From NCBI RefSeq assembly GCF_012849215.1, contig NZ_CP051682.1:1550001-1614000 (forward strand): a stretch of 64,000 nucleotides of DNA, in the 5' to 3' direction. The number at the start of each line of letters is the position of its first letter. Position 1 is the first letter of the stretch. The translations under genes and the position numbers were made by a program. The stretch is from Mucilaginibacter robiniae (GTDB lineage Bacteria > Bacteroidota > Bacteroidia > Sphingobacteriales > Sphingobacteriaceae). The notes below the pieces were generated by a model. The model had not been told where the DNA came from. It made no database searches and saw only the letters and a program-made list of their open reading frames with translations. Of this stretch, positions 52,233 to 62,368 are shown one piece after another.

Positions 52233-54122
52233 TTATTTTACTTGTTGCTCATTTGACTTTTGAGTGTTCACCCACTCTTTATGTTTTTCCAACGCTACAG
52301 GATTATCTTCAAAATCATGTGGCAGATTTGAGGTTAAAGTTTGTGAGAATGGTACAGTTTGCGGGATGAAATCTGAATCATGCCCTGGCTTGCTGTAATC
52401 ATAAGGCCAACGGTAAACAGTTGGTATTTCACCTGGCCAGTTACCATGGATGTGCTCAATTGGTGTAGTCCATTCCAGTGTGGTAGAACCCCAAGGATTT
52501 TGCGTGGTTTTCTTACCAAAGAAGATAGAATAGAAGAAGTTGAACAAGAACGCTACTTGTGCCAGAGCTGAAATAATCGCAGCCCAAGTGATAAAGGTGT
52601 TTACTGAGATCCACTGTTTTAATGATTCAATTTCAGTGAATGAATAATAACGACGTGGTACACCATCTAAGCCCATGAAGTGCATTGGGAAGAATACCAG
52701 GTAAGCACCAATGAAAGTAAGCCAGAAGTGCAGGTAACCTAATTTATCGTCCATTTCACGACCGAACATTTTCGGGAACCAATGATAAACACCAGCCAGC
52801 ATACCAAATATAGCAGCTGAACCCATTACCAAGTGAAAGTGAGCTACCACGAAGTAGGTATCATGTAAATTGATATCTAACGCTGCATTACCTAACCAAA
52901 TACCAGTTAAACCACCAGAAATGAAGAAGGAAACGAAACCGATAGAATATAGCATAGCAGGTGTGAAGCGGATATTACCACGCCACAGTGTTGCCAGCCA
53001 GTTGAACGTTTTAACTGCCGATGGTACCGCAATAATCAACGTCGTAATCATGAACACTCCACCCAAGAACGGATTCATACCCGTTACAAACATGTGGTGC
53101 CCCCATACGATAAATGATAATACAGTAATACCAATTAATGAGTAAACCATGGCATGGTAACCGAAGATAGGCTTACGTGAGTTAGTTGCCATTACCTCAG
53201 ATACGATACCCATTGCAGGCATAATTACAATATATACCTCAGGGTGACCTAAGAACCAGAACAAATGCTGGAACAAAATTGGGCTACCACCCTCGTAAGG
53301 CATTTGCTGACCTTGTACAACGATATCAGATAAATAGAAGCTAGTACCGAAACTACGATCAAAGATCAATAGAACCACACCTGCAACTAATACCGGGAAA
53401 GCTAATAAACCTAATACAGCAGTTAAGAAGAAAGCCCAGATAGTTAAAGGCATTTTCCAAAGGTCCATACCTTTAGTACGCATGTTCAGAATGGTACTGA
53501 TATAGTTGATACCCCCCATTAGCTGAGAAGCAATAAACAATACCATACTAGCTAACCACAGCGTCATACCTAAGCCTGAGTTCGGCATAGCTTTTGGCAT
53601 AGCAGAAAGCGGCGGATAAATGGTCCATCCCGGACCAGCAGGACCTTTTTGTACAAAGAATGAACTTAACATAATGATACTTGCAATGAAGAAGAACCAG
53701 TATGAAAGCATGTTCATAAAAGGTGAAGCCATATCCCTTGCACCTAATTGGTAAGGAATAAGCAAGTTACTGAAGGTACCGCTCAAACCGGCTGTTAATA
53801 CGAAGAATACCATGATGGTACCATGTATAGTAACCAATGCCAAATAAAAGTTAGCATCGATACGGCCTTCAGGTGCAAAACGACCTAACAAAGTTTCCAT
53901 AAAAGGAAAAGATTTATCAGGATATGCTAATTGTATACGGAATAAGATAGACAATACCATGGCTATAACAGCCATTACGATACCCGTAATCAAAAATTGA
54001 CGGGCAATCATTTTATGGTCCTGACTAAAGACGTACTTTGTCAGGAAAGTTTCGTTATGGTGGTGTTCGTGATCGTGATCATGATGCGCAACCCCGTGAC
54101 CCTGAACTGATAATGTTGACAT
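52233..54122 (-). CDS. ctaD: Cytochrome c oxidase subunit I (aa3 type)
   Basis: The catalytic heme-copper subunit. Of 629 residues, the first ~30 are a His-rich cytoplasmic extension (HGVAHHDHDHEHHHNE). The core helices follow: low-spin heme ligand in LVTIHGTIMVFFVL, the CuB His-Tyr pair in FWFLGHPEVYIVIMP, the CuB histidines in WGHHMFVTGMN, and the two heme ligands in HDTYFVVAHFHLVMG. The A-family features fit proton-pumping aa3 oxidase. It follows the subunit II gene by 16 bases. Confidence 0.96.
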   Translation of the reverse strand: MSTLSVQGHGVAHHDHDHEHHHNETFLTKYVFSQDHKMIARQFLITGIVMAVIAMVLSILFRIQLAYPDKSFPFMETLLGRFAPEGRIDANFYLALVTIHGTIMVFFVLTAGLSGTFSNLLIPYQLGARDMASPFMNMLSYWFFFIASIIMLSSFFVQKGPAGPGWTIYPPLSAMPKAMPNSGLGMTLWLASMVLFIASQLMGGINYISTILNMRTKGMDLWKMPLTIWAFFLTAVLGLLAFPVLVAGVVLLIFDRSFGTSFYLSDIVVQGQQMPYEGGSPILFQHLFWFLGHPEVYIVIMPAMGIVSEVMATNSRKPIFGYHAMVYSLIGITVLSFIVWGHHMFVTGMNPFLGGVFMITTLIIAVPSAVKTFNWLATLWRGNIRFTPAMLYSIGFVSFFISGGLTGIWLGNAALDINLHDTYFVVAHFHLVMGSAAIFGMLAGVYHWFPKMFGREMDDKLGYLHFWLTFIGAYLVFFPMHFMGLDGVPRRYYSFTEIESLKQWISVNTFITWAAIISALAQVAFLFNFFYSIFFGKKTTQNPWGSTTLEWTTPIEHIHGNWPGEIPTVYRWPYDYSKPGHDSDFIPQTVPFSQTLTSNLPHDFEDNPVALEKHKEWVNTQKSNEQQVK

Positions 54123-54138
54123 AATCGCTAGTCTTGAA

Positions 54139-55344
54139 TTATTTATTTGACGCTAAACTATTTTGTAATACCGATTTTTGATAAAGCGGATTATCAGCCA
54201 GCTTCATTTCTTTTTTCATCTGATCGGTTAGATATGGCTTTTGACGAGCCAACCAGTTTTGGAACTCCGATTCAGTAACAACTACAACCAGCTTTTGCAT
54301 ATTGTAATGGCTACCACCACAGATTTTGTTGCAGTATAAGTGATAGTTGAAATCAGGCTGATCTAAACGCTGACGCATATCGGCAGTCGTGATAGTAGGC
54401 GTAAATTTGAAGAAGGTAGGTAAACCCGGTACAGCATTCATCTGCACACGGAAGTTAGGCATGTAAACACTATGGATAACATCCTGTGCAATAATGTTTA
54501 ACCTTACTGATTTATTTACAGGTATCATTAGAGTATCAGCCTGTAAATCATCAAAGCTGTTACGATCTTTGTAATCAATACCTAATTTATTAGTACCGTT
54601 AATCAATTTATAGTTTTTAGCACCTAATTTACCATCACGGCCTGGATAACGAATTTCCCAAGCAAACTGGTGACCGGTCACATCTACATTTAACGATGCT
54701 GTTTCACCTTTAGCATCAACCGTGTTAGTAATTTTTCTCCAAGCGAAGAAGCCGAATACAACCAGGATAGTTAACACTACCGCAGGTACAATAGTCCACA
54801 ACTTTTCAATAGTGTTATTATGAGGAACGTAGTATGCTTTACGTTTATCGGACTGACGGTATTTGAAAACAAATACGAACAGCATGATTTGTGTAGCAAA
54901 GAAAACCACCACTGTAATACCAAACGTAATCCACATCATAGTATCTAAGGTAGCCCCATGTACAGATGCTGACTCTGGCAAAATCATACTGCCATGTACA
55001 GTGAAGGAGTAATATACACCAACCAAGCCAAGCAGCATGAAAACGATGAATAATACAGACATCACATTATTCCAGTTTACGCCTTTTTTACCTTGCATCT
55101 GCAAAGTCAAGTCGTATACTTTCAAAATTTTTCCAATAATGCCAACAACGATGCAAACAACCAGGAACAATAATACATAATAACCAACACCTGTCCACAT
55201 GCCAGCTGTTTGTGCGGTTTTGTCGCCAGTATCTACAGCCGTTGTATTAGAGCTGGTAGCCTGAGCCATTACCCAGTTGATGCCCAACAGCATAACGGCT
55301 AACAGCGAAAAAAACTTTTTATATTTTATTAAATTGAATCCCAT
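54139..55344 (-). CDS. coxB: Cytochrome c oxidase subunit II
   Basis: Carries the CuA entry site. The 401 residues have a signal peptide, extra N-terminal transmembrane segments (~50-70, ~90-110) and the two usual helices. The periplasmic cupredoxin domain follows: VTGHQFAWEIRYPG, DVIHSVYMPNFRVQMNAVPG, and CNKICGGSHYNMQK with Cys-X3-Cys, His and Met. No cytochrome c domain is fused. It is longer than the ~250-residue norm because of the N-terminal part. A TAACTTTG element lies 33 bases upstream. Confidence 0.94.
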   Translation of the reverse strand: MGFNLIKYKKFFSLLAVMLLGINWVMAQATSSNTTAVDTGDKTAQTAGMWTGVGYYVLLFLVVCIVVGIIGKILKVYDLTLQMQGKKGVNWNNVMSVLFIVFMLLGLVGVYYSFTVHGSMILPESASVHGATLDTMMWITFGITVVVFFATQIMLFVFVFKYRQSDKRKAYYVPHNNTIEKLWTIVPAVVLTILVVFGFFAWRKITNTVDAKGETASLNVDVTGHQFAWEIRYPGRDGKLGAKNYKLINGTNKLGIDYKDRNSFDDLQADTLMIPVNKSVRLNIIAQDVIHSVYMPNFRVQMNAVPGLPTFFKFTPTITTADMRQRLDQPDFNYHLYCNKICGGSHYNMQKLVVVVTESEFQNWLARQKPYLTDQMKKEMKLADNPLYQKSVLQNSLASNK

Positions 55345-55377
55345 TTGTAAATGTTTGTTTGGTCTTCTAATGTTTTA

Positions 55378-55385
55378 CAAAGTTA
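55378..55385 (-). promoter_or_regulatory. Candidate internal promoter before coxB (TAACTTTG)
   Basis: An exact TAnnTTTG match 33 bases before the coxB ATG, in the actF-coxB gap. No -33 TTTG is evident; an internal promoter would allow the oxidase to be made apart from complex III. Confidence 0.4.
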
Positions 55386-55392
55386 GCAAATA

Positions 55393-56667
55393 TTATATGT
55401 GATGATGCAGACTTTCCTCAATGAATGGGTGCTTTTTAGGTACGAGCGATTCAAATTTACTTAACGCAGTGAGCATCAGATAAGTAAACAATCCGGCGAA
55501 ACCTGAGAAAATTAAAGCACAATGTACAAATTCAAGAATGTCGAAAGTTTTAGTCTTCTCAATAGTACCTGGCATAATCATTTGATAAAAATCTAACCAG
55601 TGACCGATGATTAAAATGATACAAACCATCTTCATTCTGTTTAATGAACGTTTGTCATCATTTTTCATCAACAGAAACAATGGTGCAACGAAGTTTAAAC
55701 CAATGTTCAACCAGTACCAAAATTTATATTCCGGCTCCCAACGCTGGTAGATGTATACTGTTTCTTCAGGCATGTTGGCATACCAAATCAGGAAGAATTG
55801 TGCAAACCATACGTAAGTCCAGAAGATTGAGAAACCAAACATTAGTTTACCCAAATCATGTAAATGGTTTTCATTTACCCATGAGAAGTAACCGTTTTGT
55901 TTTAGTATAATCAAGGTTAAACCAATTACTGCTAAACCAGTAACGTGGATGGCTGCTAAGTTGTACCAACCGAACATTGTTGAAAACCAGTGTGCTTCTA
56001 ATGACATGATGGTACCAAAAGCATAAATCGGGAAAGTAAAACCAAATATTACCAGGAATATCGCTGAAATTTTAAAGCTTTTGTTGTAATTCAGCATACC
56101 TCCTAAAACGTCTTCGTTATTTGAATAGTTAACCAGCAAACGGCCAAATAAGGTATATAAGCCTAATAAGATGATTAACATACCAAAGAAGAAAGGTATA
56201 GTTAAGAAAGGCGCTTTACCGGCAATTACAGCATCATAGTTTTCGCTACCCGGAGTAGTTAAGCCCGGAGTAGCCCAATGTGCATACAGGTAAGGAGCTA
56301 GTACTTCTTTGCCTTCTTCCATGATATGGTGCTTGGTTAACAAACCTGCGGTTACTATAACAATCAAGATAACAGCACCAATACCTAACGTACGTGCAAA
56401 AGCTTGGGGGATGCGCAATAAACCTACTGACCAGCCAGCCTGTGCTACATATTGGTAAGCTAAAAAGAATACACCAGCTAAACCTATGCCTACAAAATAA
56501 TAACTGCCCAGCAATAGGTTTGAAAACGTACGCTGGATATTTTGTTCACCACTTAAAAAGCCGTAAATAATACCCAGCACACCTAAAACGATACCAACCA
56601 AGCTCAGCGTTTTGGCTTTGCCGGCAAATTCAAATCGTTCTGTAAAATTATGTTGATGAGTGCTCAT
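55393..56667 (-). CDS. actF: Alternative complex III, quinol-binding membrane subunit ActF
   Basis: An NrfD-like integral subunit, 424 residues with about ten transmembrane helices. Landmarks are FGFTFPIYAFGTIMSLEAHW, FSTMFGWYNLAAIHVTGL and FSIFWTYVWFAQFFLIWYAN, as in Bacteroidota ActF. In the resolved Flavobacterium complex ActC and ActF form the membrane core, with quinol bound mainly in ActC. It lies between actE and coxB. Confidence 0.92.
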   Translation of the reverse strand: MSTHQHNFTERFEFAGKAKTLSLVGIVLGVLGIIYGFLSGEQNIQRTFSNLLLGSYYFVGIGLAGVFFLAYQYVAQAGWSVGLLRIPQAFARTLGIGAVILIVIVTAGLLTKHHIMEEGKEVLAPYLYAHWATPGLTTPGSENYDAVIAGKAPFLTIPFFFGMLIILLGLYTLFGRLLVNYSNNEDVLGGMLNYNKSFKISAIFLVIFGFTFPIYAFGTIMSLEAHWFSTMFGWYNLAAIHVTGLAVIGLTLIILKQNGYFSWVNENHLHDLGKLMFGFSIFWTYVWFAQFFLIWYANMPEETVYIYQRWEPEYKFWYWLNIGLNFVAPLFLLMKNDDKRSLNRMKMVCIILIIGHWLDFYQMIMPGTIEKTKTFDILEFVHCALIFSGFAGLFTYLMLTALSKFESLVPKKHPFIEESLHHHI

Positions 56668-56679
56668 TCAAATAAATAG

Positions 56680-57255
56680 TTATAGAGTTTGTAAATGGTG
56701 AACATACATGATTACTTTCCAGCGTTCATCAGGTGCCAATTGAGAGGCATAAGAGCCCATAGCATTTACACCGTAAGTAACCGTATGATATATTTTACCG
56801 TCTGTCAGATCTTTCATTGCGCCACCGCGTGATGATTGTCCTTTAGAATAAGAAGGCGGAGCTGGATAACCATGCTGAACAACTAATCCGTCGCCTTGTC
56901 CGGTCATACCATGACAAGGTGAGCAAAAGTGCTCGAACAATACTTTACCTTCTGCATAATTAGTCTGGGTCATTGCAAGTGGGTTTTTCACTTCTGTACT
57001 GGCCAGATTGTAACCATCGCGGGTATTAGGATAATCAAAGCGGGTAAAGCCCAGCGGAATAGTTCCAGCAGGAGGCAATTGTGCAGTTTTACCGTCTTTG
57101 AAATTTGGATTCTTTTGGTCGTATTCAAAGGCAATATGCTCGTACATATTTGGCGCATATTCCCAACCGGTGCTACGCTTGTCATTACAAGCTGTTGCCA
57201 ATATAGCCGCAGCAGCTGTAACTATGGTTACACCAAATATTTTCATTTTACTCAT
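56680..57255 (-). CDS. actE: Alternative complex III monoheme cytochrome c subunit ActE
   Basis: From the ATG at 57255 it has 191 residues, with a lipoprotein-type signal ending ILATAC. One CxxCH motif (FEHFCSPCHGMTGQG) lies in a class I cytochrome c domain and a methionine ligand is expected near the C-terminus (AMGSYASQL). It passes electrons from ActA toward the oxidase. The start codon overlaps the actD stop by 8 bases; a second ATG 9 bases on (57246) is also possible. Confidence 0.9.
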   Translation of the reverse strand: MSKMKIFGVTIVTAAAAILATACNDKRSTGWEYAPNMYEHIAFEYDQKNPNFKDGKTAQLPPAGTIPLGFTRFDYPNTRDGYNLASTEVKNPLAMTQTNYAEGKVLFEHFCSPCHGMTGQGDGLVVQHGYPAPPSYSKGQSSRGGAMKDLTDGKIYHTVTYGVNAMGSYASQLAPDERWKVIMYVHHLQTL

Positions 57256-57784
57256 AGCTAACATATTTTCTGTCGTTATGCTTAACTTCAACGGCGCCAG
57301 CTTCTTTCAACAGGCGGGTAATATCATCATGTGGCACATTGCCTTTAGCATTAATTGCTATCACAAAACGGTCATCAGTAGCCCGCAAGTCCATTACTCG
57401 TGGTGCCCGGCCCGGAAAAAGGTGTGTAGCGTAGAAAAAGGTAATCACCATACCAAATGCAGTAAACAGAATAGTCCACTCAAAAGTAAACGGTACAAAG
57501 TTTGGAATTGCAAAATGCGGTTTACCACCTATGTTCATTGGCCAGTCATGCACCAGTGTATAGTACACCAAGCTGAATATAACTGTAGCACCTAAGCAAC
57601 CGAAACAGAATGCAGCATAACCCAAACGTGATTCTTTGATTCCCAACTTTGCTTCTATACCGTGTATAGGCATTGGCGAATACACATCGTAAATTGGAAT
57701 ACTGCTCTTTTGTAATTTCTCGATGCCGTGCATCATATCATCCGGGTCGTCAAAACAACCCAGTATAAATTTAGTGCTGCTCAT
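57248..57784 (-). CDS. actD: Alternative complex III subunit ActD (DUF3341)
   Basis: A 178-residue protein with two central transmembrane helices (~58-80 and ~100-122) between soluble ends. The N-terminus FILGCFDDPDDMMHGIEKLQ and the middle KPHFAIPNFVPFTFEWTILF, ending FVIAINAKG...LLKEAGAVEVK, match DUF3341/ActD. It interacts with ActB and the membrane core. It sits 2 bases after actC. Confidence 0.93.
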   Translation of the reverse strand: MSSTKFILGCFDDPDDMMHGIEKLQKSSIPIYDVYSPMPIHGIEAKLGIKESRLGYAAFCFGCLGATVIFSLVYYTLVHDWPMNIGGKPHFAIPNFVPFTFEWTILFTAFGMVITFFYATHLFPGRAPRVMDLRATDDRFVIAINAKGNVPHDDITRLLKEAGAVEVKHNDRKYVSYE

Positions 57785-57786
57785 GA

Positions 57787-59259
57787 TTATGCTTTTTGGT
57801 ATTGAGATAGTTCAACACTGTCGTACTTTTCTAATGATTCTTTATAGAACTCTGCTTGCTCAGGCTCTATATGCCCTTCATCAAGCAATTTCTTCTTGGC
57901 CTGCTCGCTAGATGATTTCAGCAGCAGTTTCACTTCTGCCATAGCTACAGATGGCAGCACCCGGATAAACAACAGGAACATGGTAAAGAATAAACCGATT
58001 GATCCTACGAAGATGCCCACATCTGTCCAGGTTGGGTAAAACATAGCCCAGCTTGATGGAATAAAGTCACGGTGTAATGAGGTTACGATAATTACGAAAC
58101 GCTCGAACCACATACCAATGTTAACCACAATAGATAGAATCCATGAAAGTGGAATATTGATACGTACACGTTTAAACCAGAACAGCTGCGGCGTAATTAC
58201 GTTACAAGTCATCATGCTCCAGTAAGCCCACCAGTACGGACCAGTTGAACGGTTGATGAAAGCATATTGCTCAGCTTCTACACCAGAGTACCAAGCGATG
58301 AAGAACTCAGTAATATATGCCACACCTACTACTGAACCTGTTAACAAGATAATCTTGTTCATAGATTCAATGTGGAACATGGTAATGTAGTTTTCTAAGC
58401 CTAATACTTTACGAGCTACCAGCAACAACGTTTGTACCATGGCAAAACCAGAGAATATCGCACCTGCAACGAAGTATGGTGGGAAAATGGTAGTGTGCCA
58501 GCCTGGTTCCAATGATGTAGCAAAGTCAAAAGATACGATGGTGTGTACCGAAAGTACTAATGGTGTTGATATACCAGCCAGGATTAATGATACAGTTTCA
58601 AAACGTTGCCAGGTTTTTACCGAACCAGTCCATCCGAAAGAAAGGATAGAATAGATACGGCGGCGTAAACCAGTAGCACGGTCGCGGATACTGGCGATAT
58701 CTGGTAATAAACCAGTGTACCAGAATACTAATGATACGGAAAAGTATGTAGAAATCGCAAACACGTCCATCATCAGGGCCGAGTTCCAGTCAACCCATAA
58801 TGAACCGTATTGGTTAGGTAGTGGTAAAGTCCAGTAAGCTAACCATGGGCGGCCCATGTGACCAAAGATGTAAGTTGCCGCACAAATAACCGCGAAGATA
58901 GTCATCGCTTCTGCTGAACGGTTGATAGAGTTACGCCAGTTTTGGCGGAAAATTAATAATACCGCAGAGATCAATGTACCAGCGTGACCGATACCTACCC
59001 ACCATACGAAACCGGTGATATCCCAAGCCCAACCTACAGTTTTATTCAAACCCCAGGCTCCGATACCGTACCAGAAAGTCCAGCCGATAGAGAATGTCCA
59101 TAACATTGCCCCCAATGAGGCCATGGTGAAACCAATCCACCAAGCCATATTAGGTTTATTTTCAACAGGGTTTAATACCTCGTTCGTAATTTGAGCGTAG
59201 GTGATTTTTTTACCCGTAATTAACGGTTCCCTGATTATTGCTTCACCGTGAGATGCCAT
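57787..59259 (-). CDS. actC: Alternative complex III quinol-binding subunit ActC (NrfD family)
   Basis: From the ATG at 59259 (MASHGEAIIREPLITGKK) it has 490 residues and about ten transmembrane helices: WWVGIGHAGTLISAVLLIF, STPLVLSVHTIVSFDFATSL, and YWWAYWSMMTCNVITPQLFW. These are the NrfD/PsrC-type quinol-site helices. A longer frame starting at 59328 overlaps the actB end and was not used. Electrons go from quinol to the FeS clusters of ActB. Confidence 0.93.
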   Translation of the reverse strand: MASHGEAIIREPLITGKKITYAQITNEVLNPVENKPNMAWWIGFTMASLGAMLWTFSIGWTFWYGIGAWGLNKTVGWAWDITGFVWWVGIGHAGTLISAVLLIFRQNWRNSINRSAEAMTIFAVICAATYIFGHMGRPWLAYWTLPLPNQYGSLWVDWNSALMMDVFAISTYFSVSLVFWYTGLLPDIASIRDRATGLRRRIYSILSFGWTGSVKTWQRFETVSLILAGISTPLVLSVHTIVSFDFATSLEPGWHTTIFPPYFVAGAIFSGFAMVQTLLLVARKVLGLENYITMFHIESMNKIILLTGSVVGVAYITEFFIAWYSGVEAEQYAFINRSTGPYWWAYWSMMTCNVITPQLFWFKRVRINIPLSWILSIVVNIGMWFERFVIIVTSLHRDFIPSSWAMFYPTWTDVGIFVGSIGLFFTMFLLFIRVLPSVAMAEVKLLLKSSSEQAKKKLLDEGHIEPEQAEFYKESLEKYDSVELSQYQKA

Positions 59260-59281
59260 ATTTATAGTCTCTTGTAAATGT

Positions 59282-62200
59282 TTAAGCCTCTGTTGCAGTT
59301 CTGTTTCTAACTTTTGCCTGGTAACCAATACCTGGTTTCACGTTTAATTCTTCCAGTACATAGTATGTTCTTTCACTCTTTAACGCCTTAGCTACTTCAG
59401 AGTTTGGATCATTTACGTTACCAAAAACGATAGCGTTAGTTGGGCAGGTTTGCTGACAAGCTACTTTAATGTCACCATCTTTCAACGGACGTTTTTGCAG
59501 TTTAGCTTGTAATTTACCAGCTTGAATACGCTGTACGCATAAAGAACATTTTTCCATTACACCGCGGAAACGTGTAGTTACATCTGGATTCAATACCAGC
59601 TCGGTGTAATCATTTTGCAGGTAGTTTTCGAAACGTGAATCGTTCCAGTAATTGAACCAGTTGAAACGACGTACTTTGTATGGACAGTTGTTCGCGCAAT
59701 AACGTGTACCTACGCAACGGTTATAAGTCATTTGGTTCAAGCCTTCTGAAGAGTGTGTGGTAGCTAATACCGGGCACACTGTTTCGCAAGGAGCATGATC
59801 ACAATGCTGGCACAACATCGGTTGGTAAGTTACCGATACGTGATCCAGGTTATCTAACTTATCAATCTCTTTCTCTTTGGTTACAGTTTCACCTTTGTTG
59901 TCAAAGCTGTAGTAACGGTCGATACGAATCCAGTGCATTTCACGACGACGACGAACCTCATCACGACCTACAACCGGAATATTATTTTCAACATTACAAG
60001 CAACCACACAAGCGCCACAACCTGTACAAGCATTCAGGTCGATAGCCATTACCCAGTTATATTGTGGGTACTCGTATTCATCCCACAAATCGTAAGTTTT
60101 ATGCTTTTCGCCTTTACCTAACGCTTTTTCAGGATTTTTAACAAATTCTTGCAGTGTAGTTTCACGTATTACATCACGACCTTCGTAAGAGTGGTGTGTT
60201 TGTGTTTGTGCCAGAATTACTTTATCACCACCAACTTTCTCAATTTCAGCTACCAAGTTACCTTGGAAAGTGCCATTAACAAAAGAACGGTACGGGAAAG
60301 CATTACGGCCTACACCCTCGCCTACTTTACCACATTTGGTACGGCCATAACCTAATTCAATTGAAATGGTGCCTTGAGCCTGACCCGGTTGCAGCAACAC
60401 AGGTAATTGTGCTGAATAATTATTGGCTTTAATGTTAACTAAATCGCCTTCTTCAATTTTCAGATCGTTGGCTGTTTTAGGAGCCATGGATACAAAGTTA
60501 TCCCAGGTAACTTTTGATACCGGATCAGGTAACTCCTGCAACCAAGGGTTATTGGCATAATTACCATCACCAATAGTGTTGCTTTCATATACCTGCAACT
60601 CTAATTTACCTTGGTCGGCCGCTACTTTAGCACTTTGAGCCAAAATGGTTTGTGCTACTGCATTCAAATCACGGCTAAAGGTGTAAGTAGTTGCTGGTTT
60701 ATTAGCAGCCTTAACAAAGCCGCTTTGCAGCAACGCTTCCCAACCACCTTGTCCGGCTAAATTGCCTTTGGCCAGCAATGTAGTGTTCCAGGTGTTGCGT
60801 ACGTAGGTATAATAATCTTTTACCGGAGCATTAGCCCAAATCAGTAAACTTTGCTCAGCTTGGCGGGTATCATATACCGGGTTGATGGTTGGCTGAACAA
60901 CGGTATAGTAACCTTCAATTGGGTTTTCGTCACCCCATGATTCAAGGTAATTATGTGTTGGAGCTAAGATGTTACACTCTGCACCAGTTTCATCAGCATG
61001 ACCTGCGAAAGATACTTTTAAACGTACTTTCTTTAATGCGTCAGCAAATGCACTGCTTTGATAGTAATCATAAACCGGATTTGCGCCCATGAATAACACG
61101 GCACCTACTGCACCGCCTTTCATTTGCTCCATCAAAGCCACAATATCATTATCATTACCAGCGTATTGGTATGATGGATTATCTAAATCGATAGTAGTAC
61201 CGTAGCTGCCCAGTAAAGAGTTGATAGCATTAACCAATACTTGTGTAGCTACATCATTTGAGCCTGATACCACTAAGGCACGGCCTTTAGCGTTCAACAG
61301 TTCTTTAGCAGCAATGGCAATAGCATTTTCAGCTATAGCATTGTTCAGCTTTTTAGTACCTGGTAAAGTAGTGCCTGCAATGGCGTTGTACAGGTTAACT
61401 AAAGCTGGGCCTTCTTCAGAAACTTTAATCGGAATACGAACGTCGGCGTTACTACCAGTTAAGCTCATGCGGCTTTCAAACTGGATATGGCGAGACATCT
61501 TTTTGCCTTCGTCAACTTGTTTCCAGGTACGTTTTGACGCATATTGGCTCATAAACTCAGCCTGTGAAATCCAAGAACCTAGGAAATCTGCACCAAAGCT
61601 TACAATTACATCAGCATTATCAAAACGATAGTGTGGTAATACGGCTTTACCAAAGCTGTTTTGATTAGCCTGAATGATGCCGGTATAGGATACCGCATCA
61701 TAAGTTATATGTTTAGTAGCTGGATAAGCCGCAGTAAAGTCAGCAATAGCACGCAGTGTAGAAGGGCTGTTGATAGTTGATGAAACTAAATAAATAGCTT
61801 TACCACTAGCTTTTAATGCAGTCAGCTCAGCTTTTACATACTCATCCAGTTGCGACCAAGCTACATCTCCATTATCCTGCATTGGCCCTTTTAGGCGGGT
61901 TGCATCATATAAATTAAGTATTGAAGCTTGCACCTGAGCATTTACACCGCCTTTAGACAGTACATCGTTCGGGTTACCTTCAATTTTGATTGGACGACCT
62001 TCACGGGTTTTAACCAGAAGTGAATGTCCTTTGTAGCTAGATACGTAGTAGTTAGCTACACCTGGAGTTACCTCTTCAGGTTTAATTAAGTAAGGAATTG
62101 ATTTATGAACCGGAACTTTTTGACAAGCAGCCAGTGAAACTGCACCGATACCAAAACCTAAAGTTTTCAAAAAGTCGCGGCGCGGTGTTTTACCGGCAAG

Positions 62201-62326
62201 ACCATTGCCGCTTAAAACTTCCTCAATCGGAAGAGACTCAGCAAATTCGTGTTTGTTTGATTCAACAAACTCCGGGGTATTGTTCAGCTCTTCTAAACCT
62301 TTCCAGTATTTTTTATTGCTTTCCAT
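59282..62326 (-). CDS. actB: Alternative complex III iron-sulfur subunit ActB
   Basis: A 1014-residue fused molybdopterin-like and ferredoxin subunit. The N-terminus has a Tat motif (TPRRDFLKTLGFG). A large molybdopterin-oxidoreductase-like domain without a cofactor Cys follows (to ~700). The C-terminal ferredoxin domain has three or four cluster motifs: CTGCGACVVACNVEN, CQHCDHAPCETVCP, CVGTRYCANNCPYKVRR and CSLCVQRI...CQQTCP. The protein carries electrons from ActC toward the hemes of ActA. Length and order match the Bacteroidota type. Confidence 0.95.
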   Translation of the reverse strand: MESNKKYWKGLEELNNTPEFVESNKHEFAESLPIEEVLSGNGLAGKTPRRDFLKTLGFGIGAVSLAACQKVPVHKSIPYLIKPEEVTPGVANYYVSSYKGHSLLVKTREGRPIKIEGNPNDVLSKGGVNAQVQASILNLYDATRLKGPMQDNGDVAWSQLDEYVKAELTALKASGKAIYLVSSTINSPSTLRAIADFTAAYPATKHITYDAVSYTGIIQANQNSFGKAVLPHYRFDNADVIVSFGADFLGSWISQAEFMSQYASKRTWKQVDEGKKMSRHIQFESRMSLTGSNADVRIPIKVSEEGPALVNLYNAIAGTTLPGTKKLNNAIAENAIAIAAKELLNAKGRALVVSGSNDVATQVLVNAINSLLGSYGTTIDLDNPSYQYAGNDNDIVALMEQMKGGAVGAVLFMGANPVYDYYQSSAFADALKKVRLKVSFAGHADETGAECNILAPTHNYLESWGDENPIEGYYTVVQPTINPVYDTRQAEQSLLIWANAPVKDYYTYVRNTWNTTLLAKGNLAGQGGWEALLQSGFVKAANKPATTYTFSRDLNAVAQTILAQSAKVAADQGKLELQVYESNTIGDGNYANNPWLQELPDPVSKVTWDNFVSMAPKTANDLKIEEGDLVNIKANNYSAQLPVLLQPGQAQGTISIELGYGRTKCGKVGEGVGRNAFPYRSFVNGTFQGNLVAEIEKVGGDKVILAQTQTHHSYEGRDVIRETTLQEFVKNPEKALGKGEKHKTYDLWDEYEYPQYNWVMAIDLNACTGCGACVVACNVENNIPVVGRDEVRRRREMHWIRIDRYYSFDNKGETVTKEKEIDKLDNLDHVSVTYQPMLCQHCDHAPCETVCPVLATTHSSEGLNQMTYNRCVGTRYCANNCPYKVRRFNWFNYWNDSRFENYLQNDYTELVLNPDVTTRFRGVMEKCSLCVQRIQAGKLQAKLQKRPLKDGDIKVACQQTCPTNAIVFGNVNDPNSEVAKALKSERTYYVLEELNVKPGIGYQAKVRNRTATEA

Positions 62327-62368
62327 TTAAGCTATATAAACTGTAATTGCTAAGTTTCTTGTTATTAA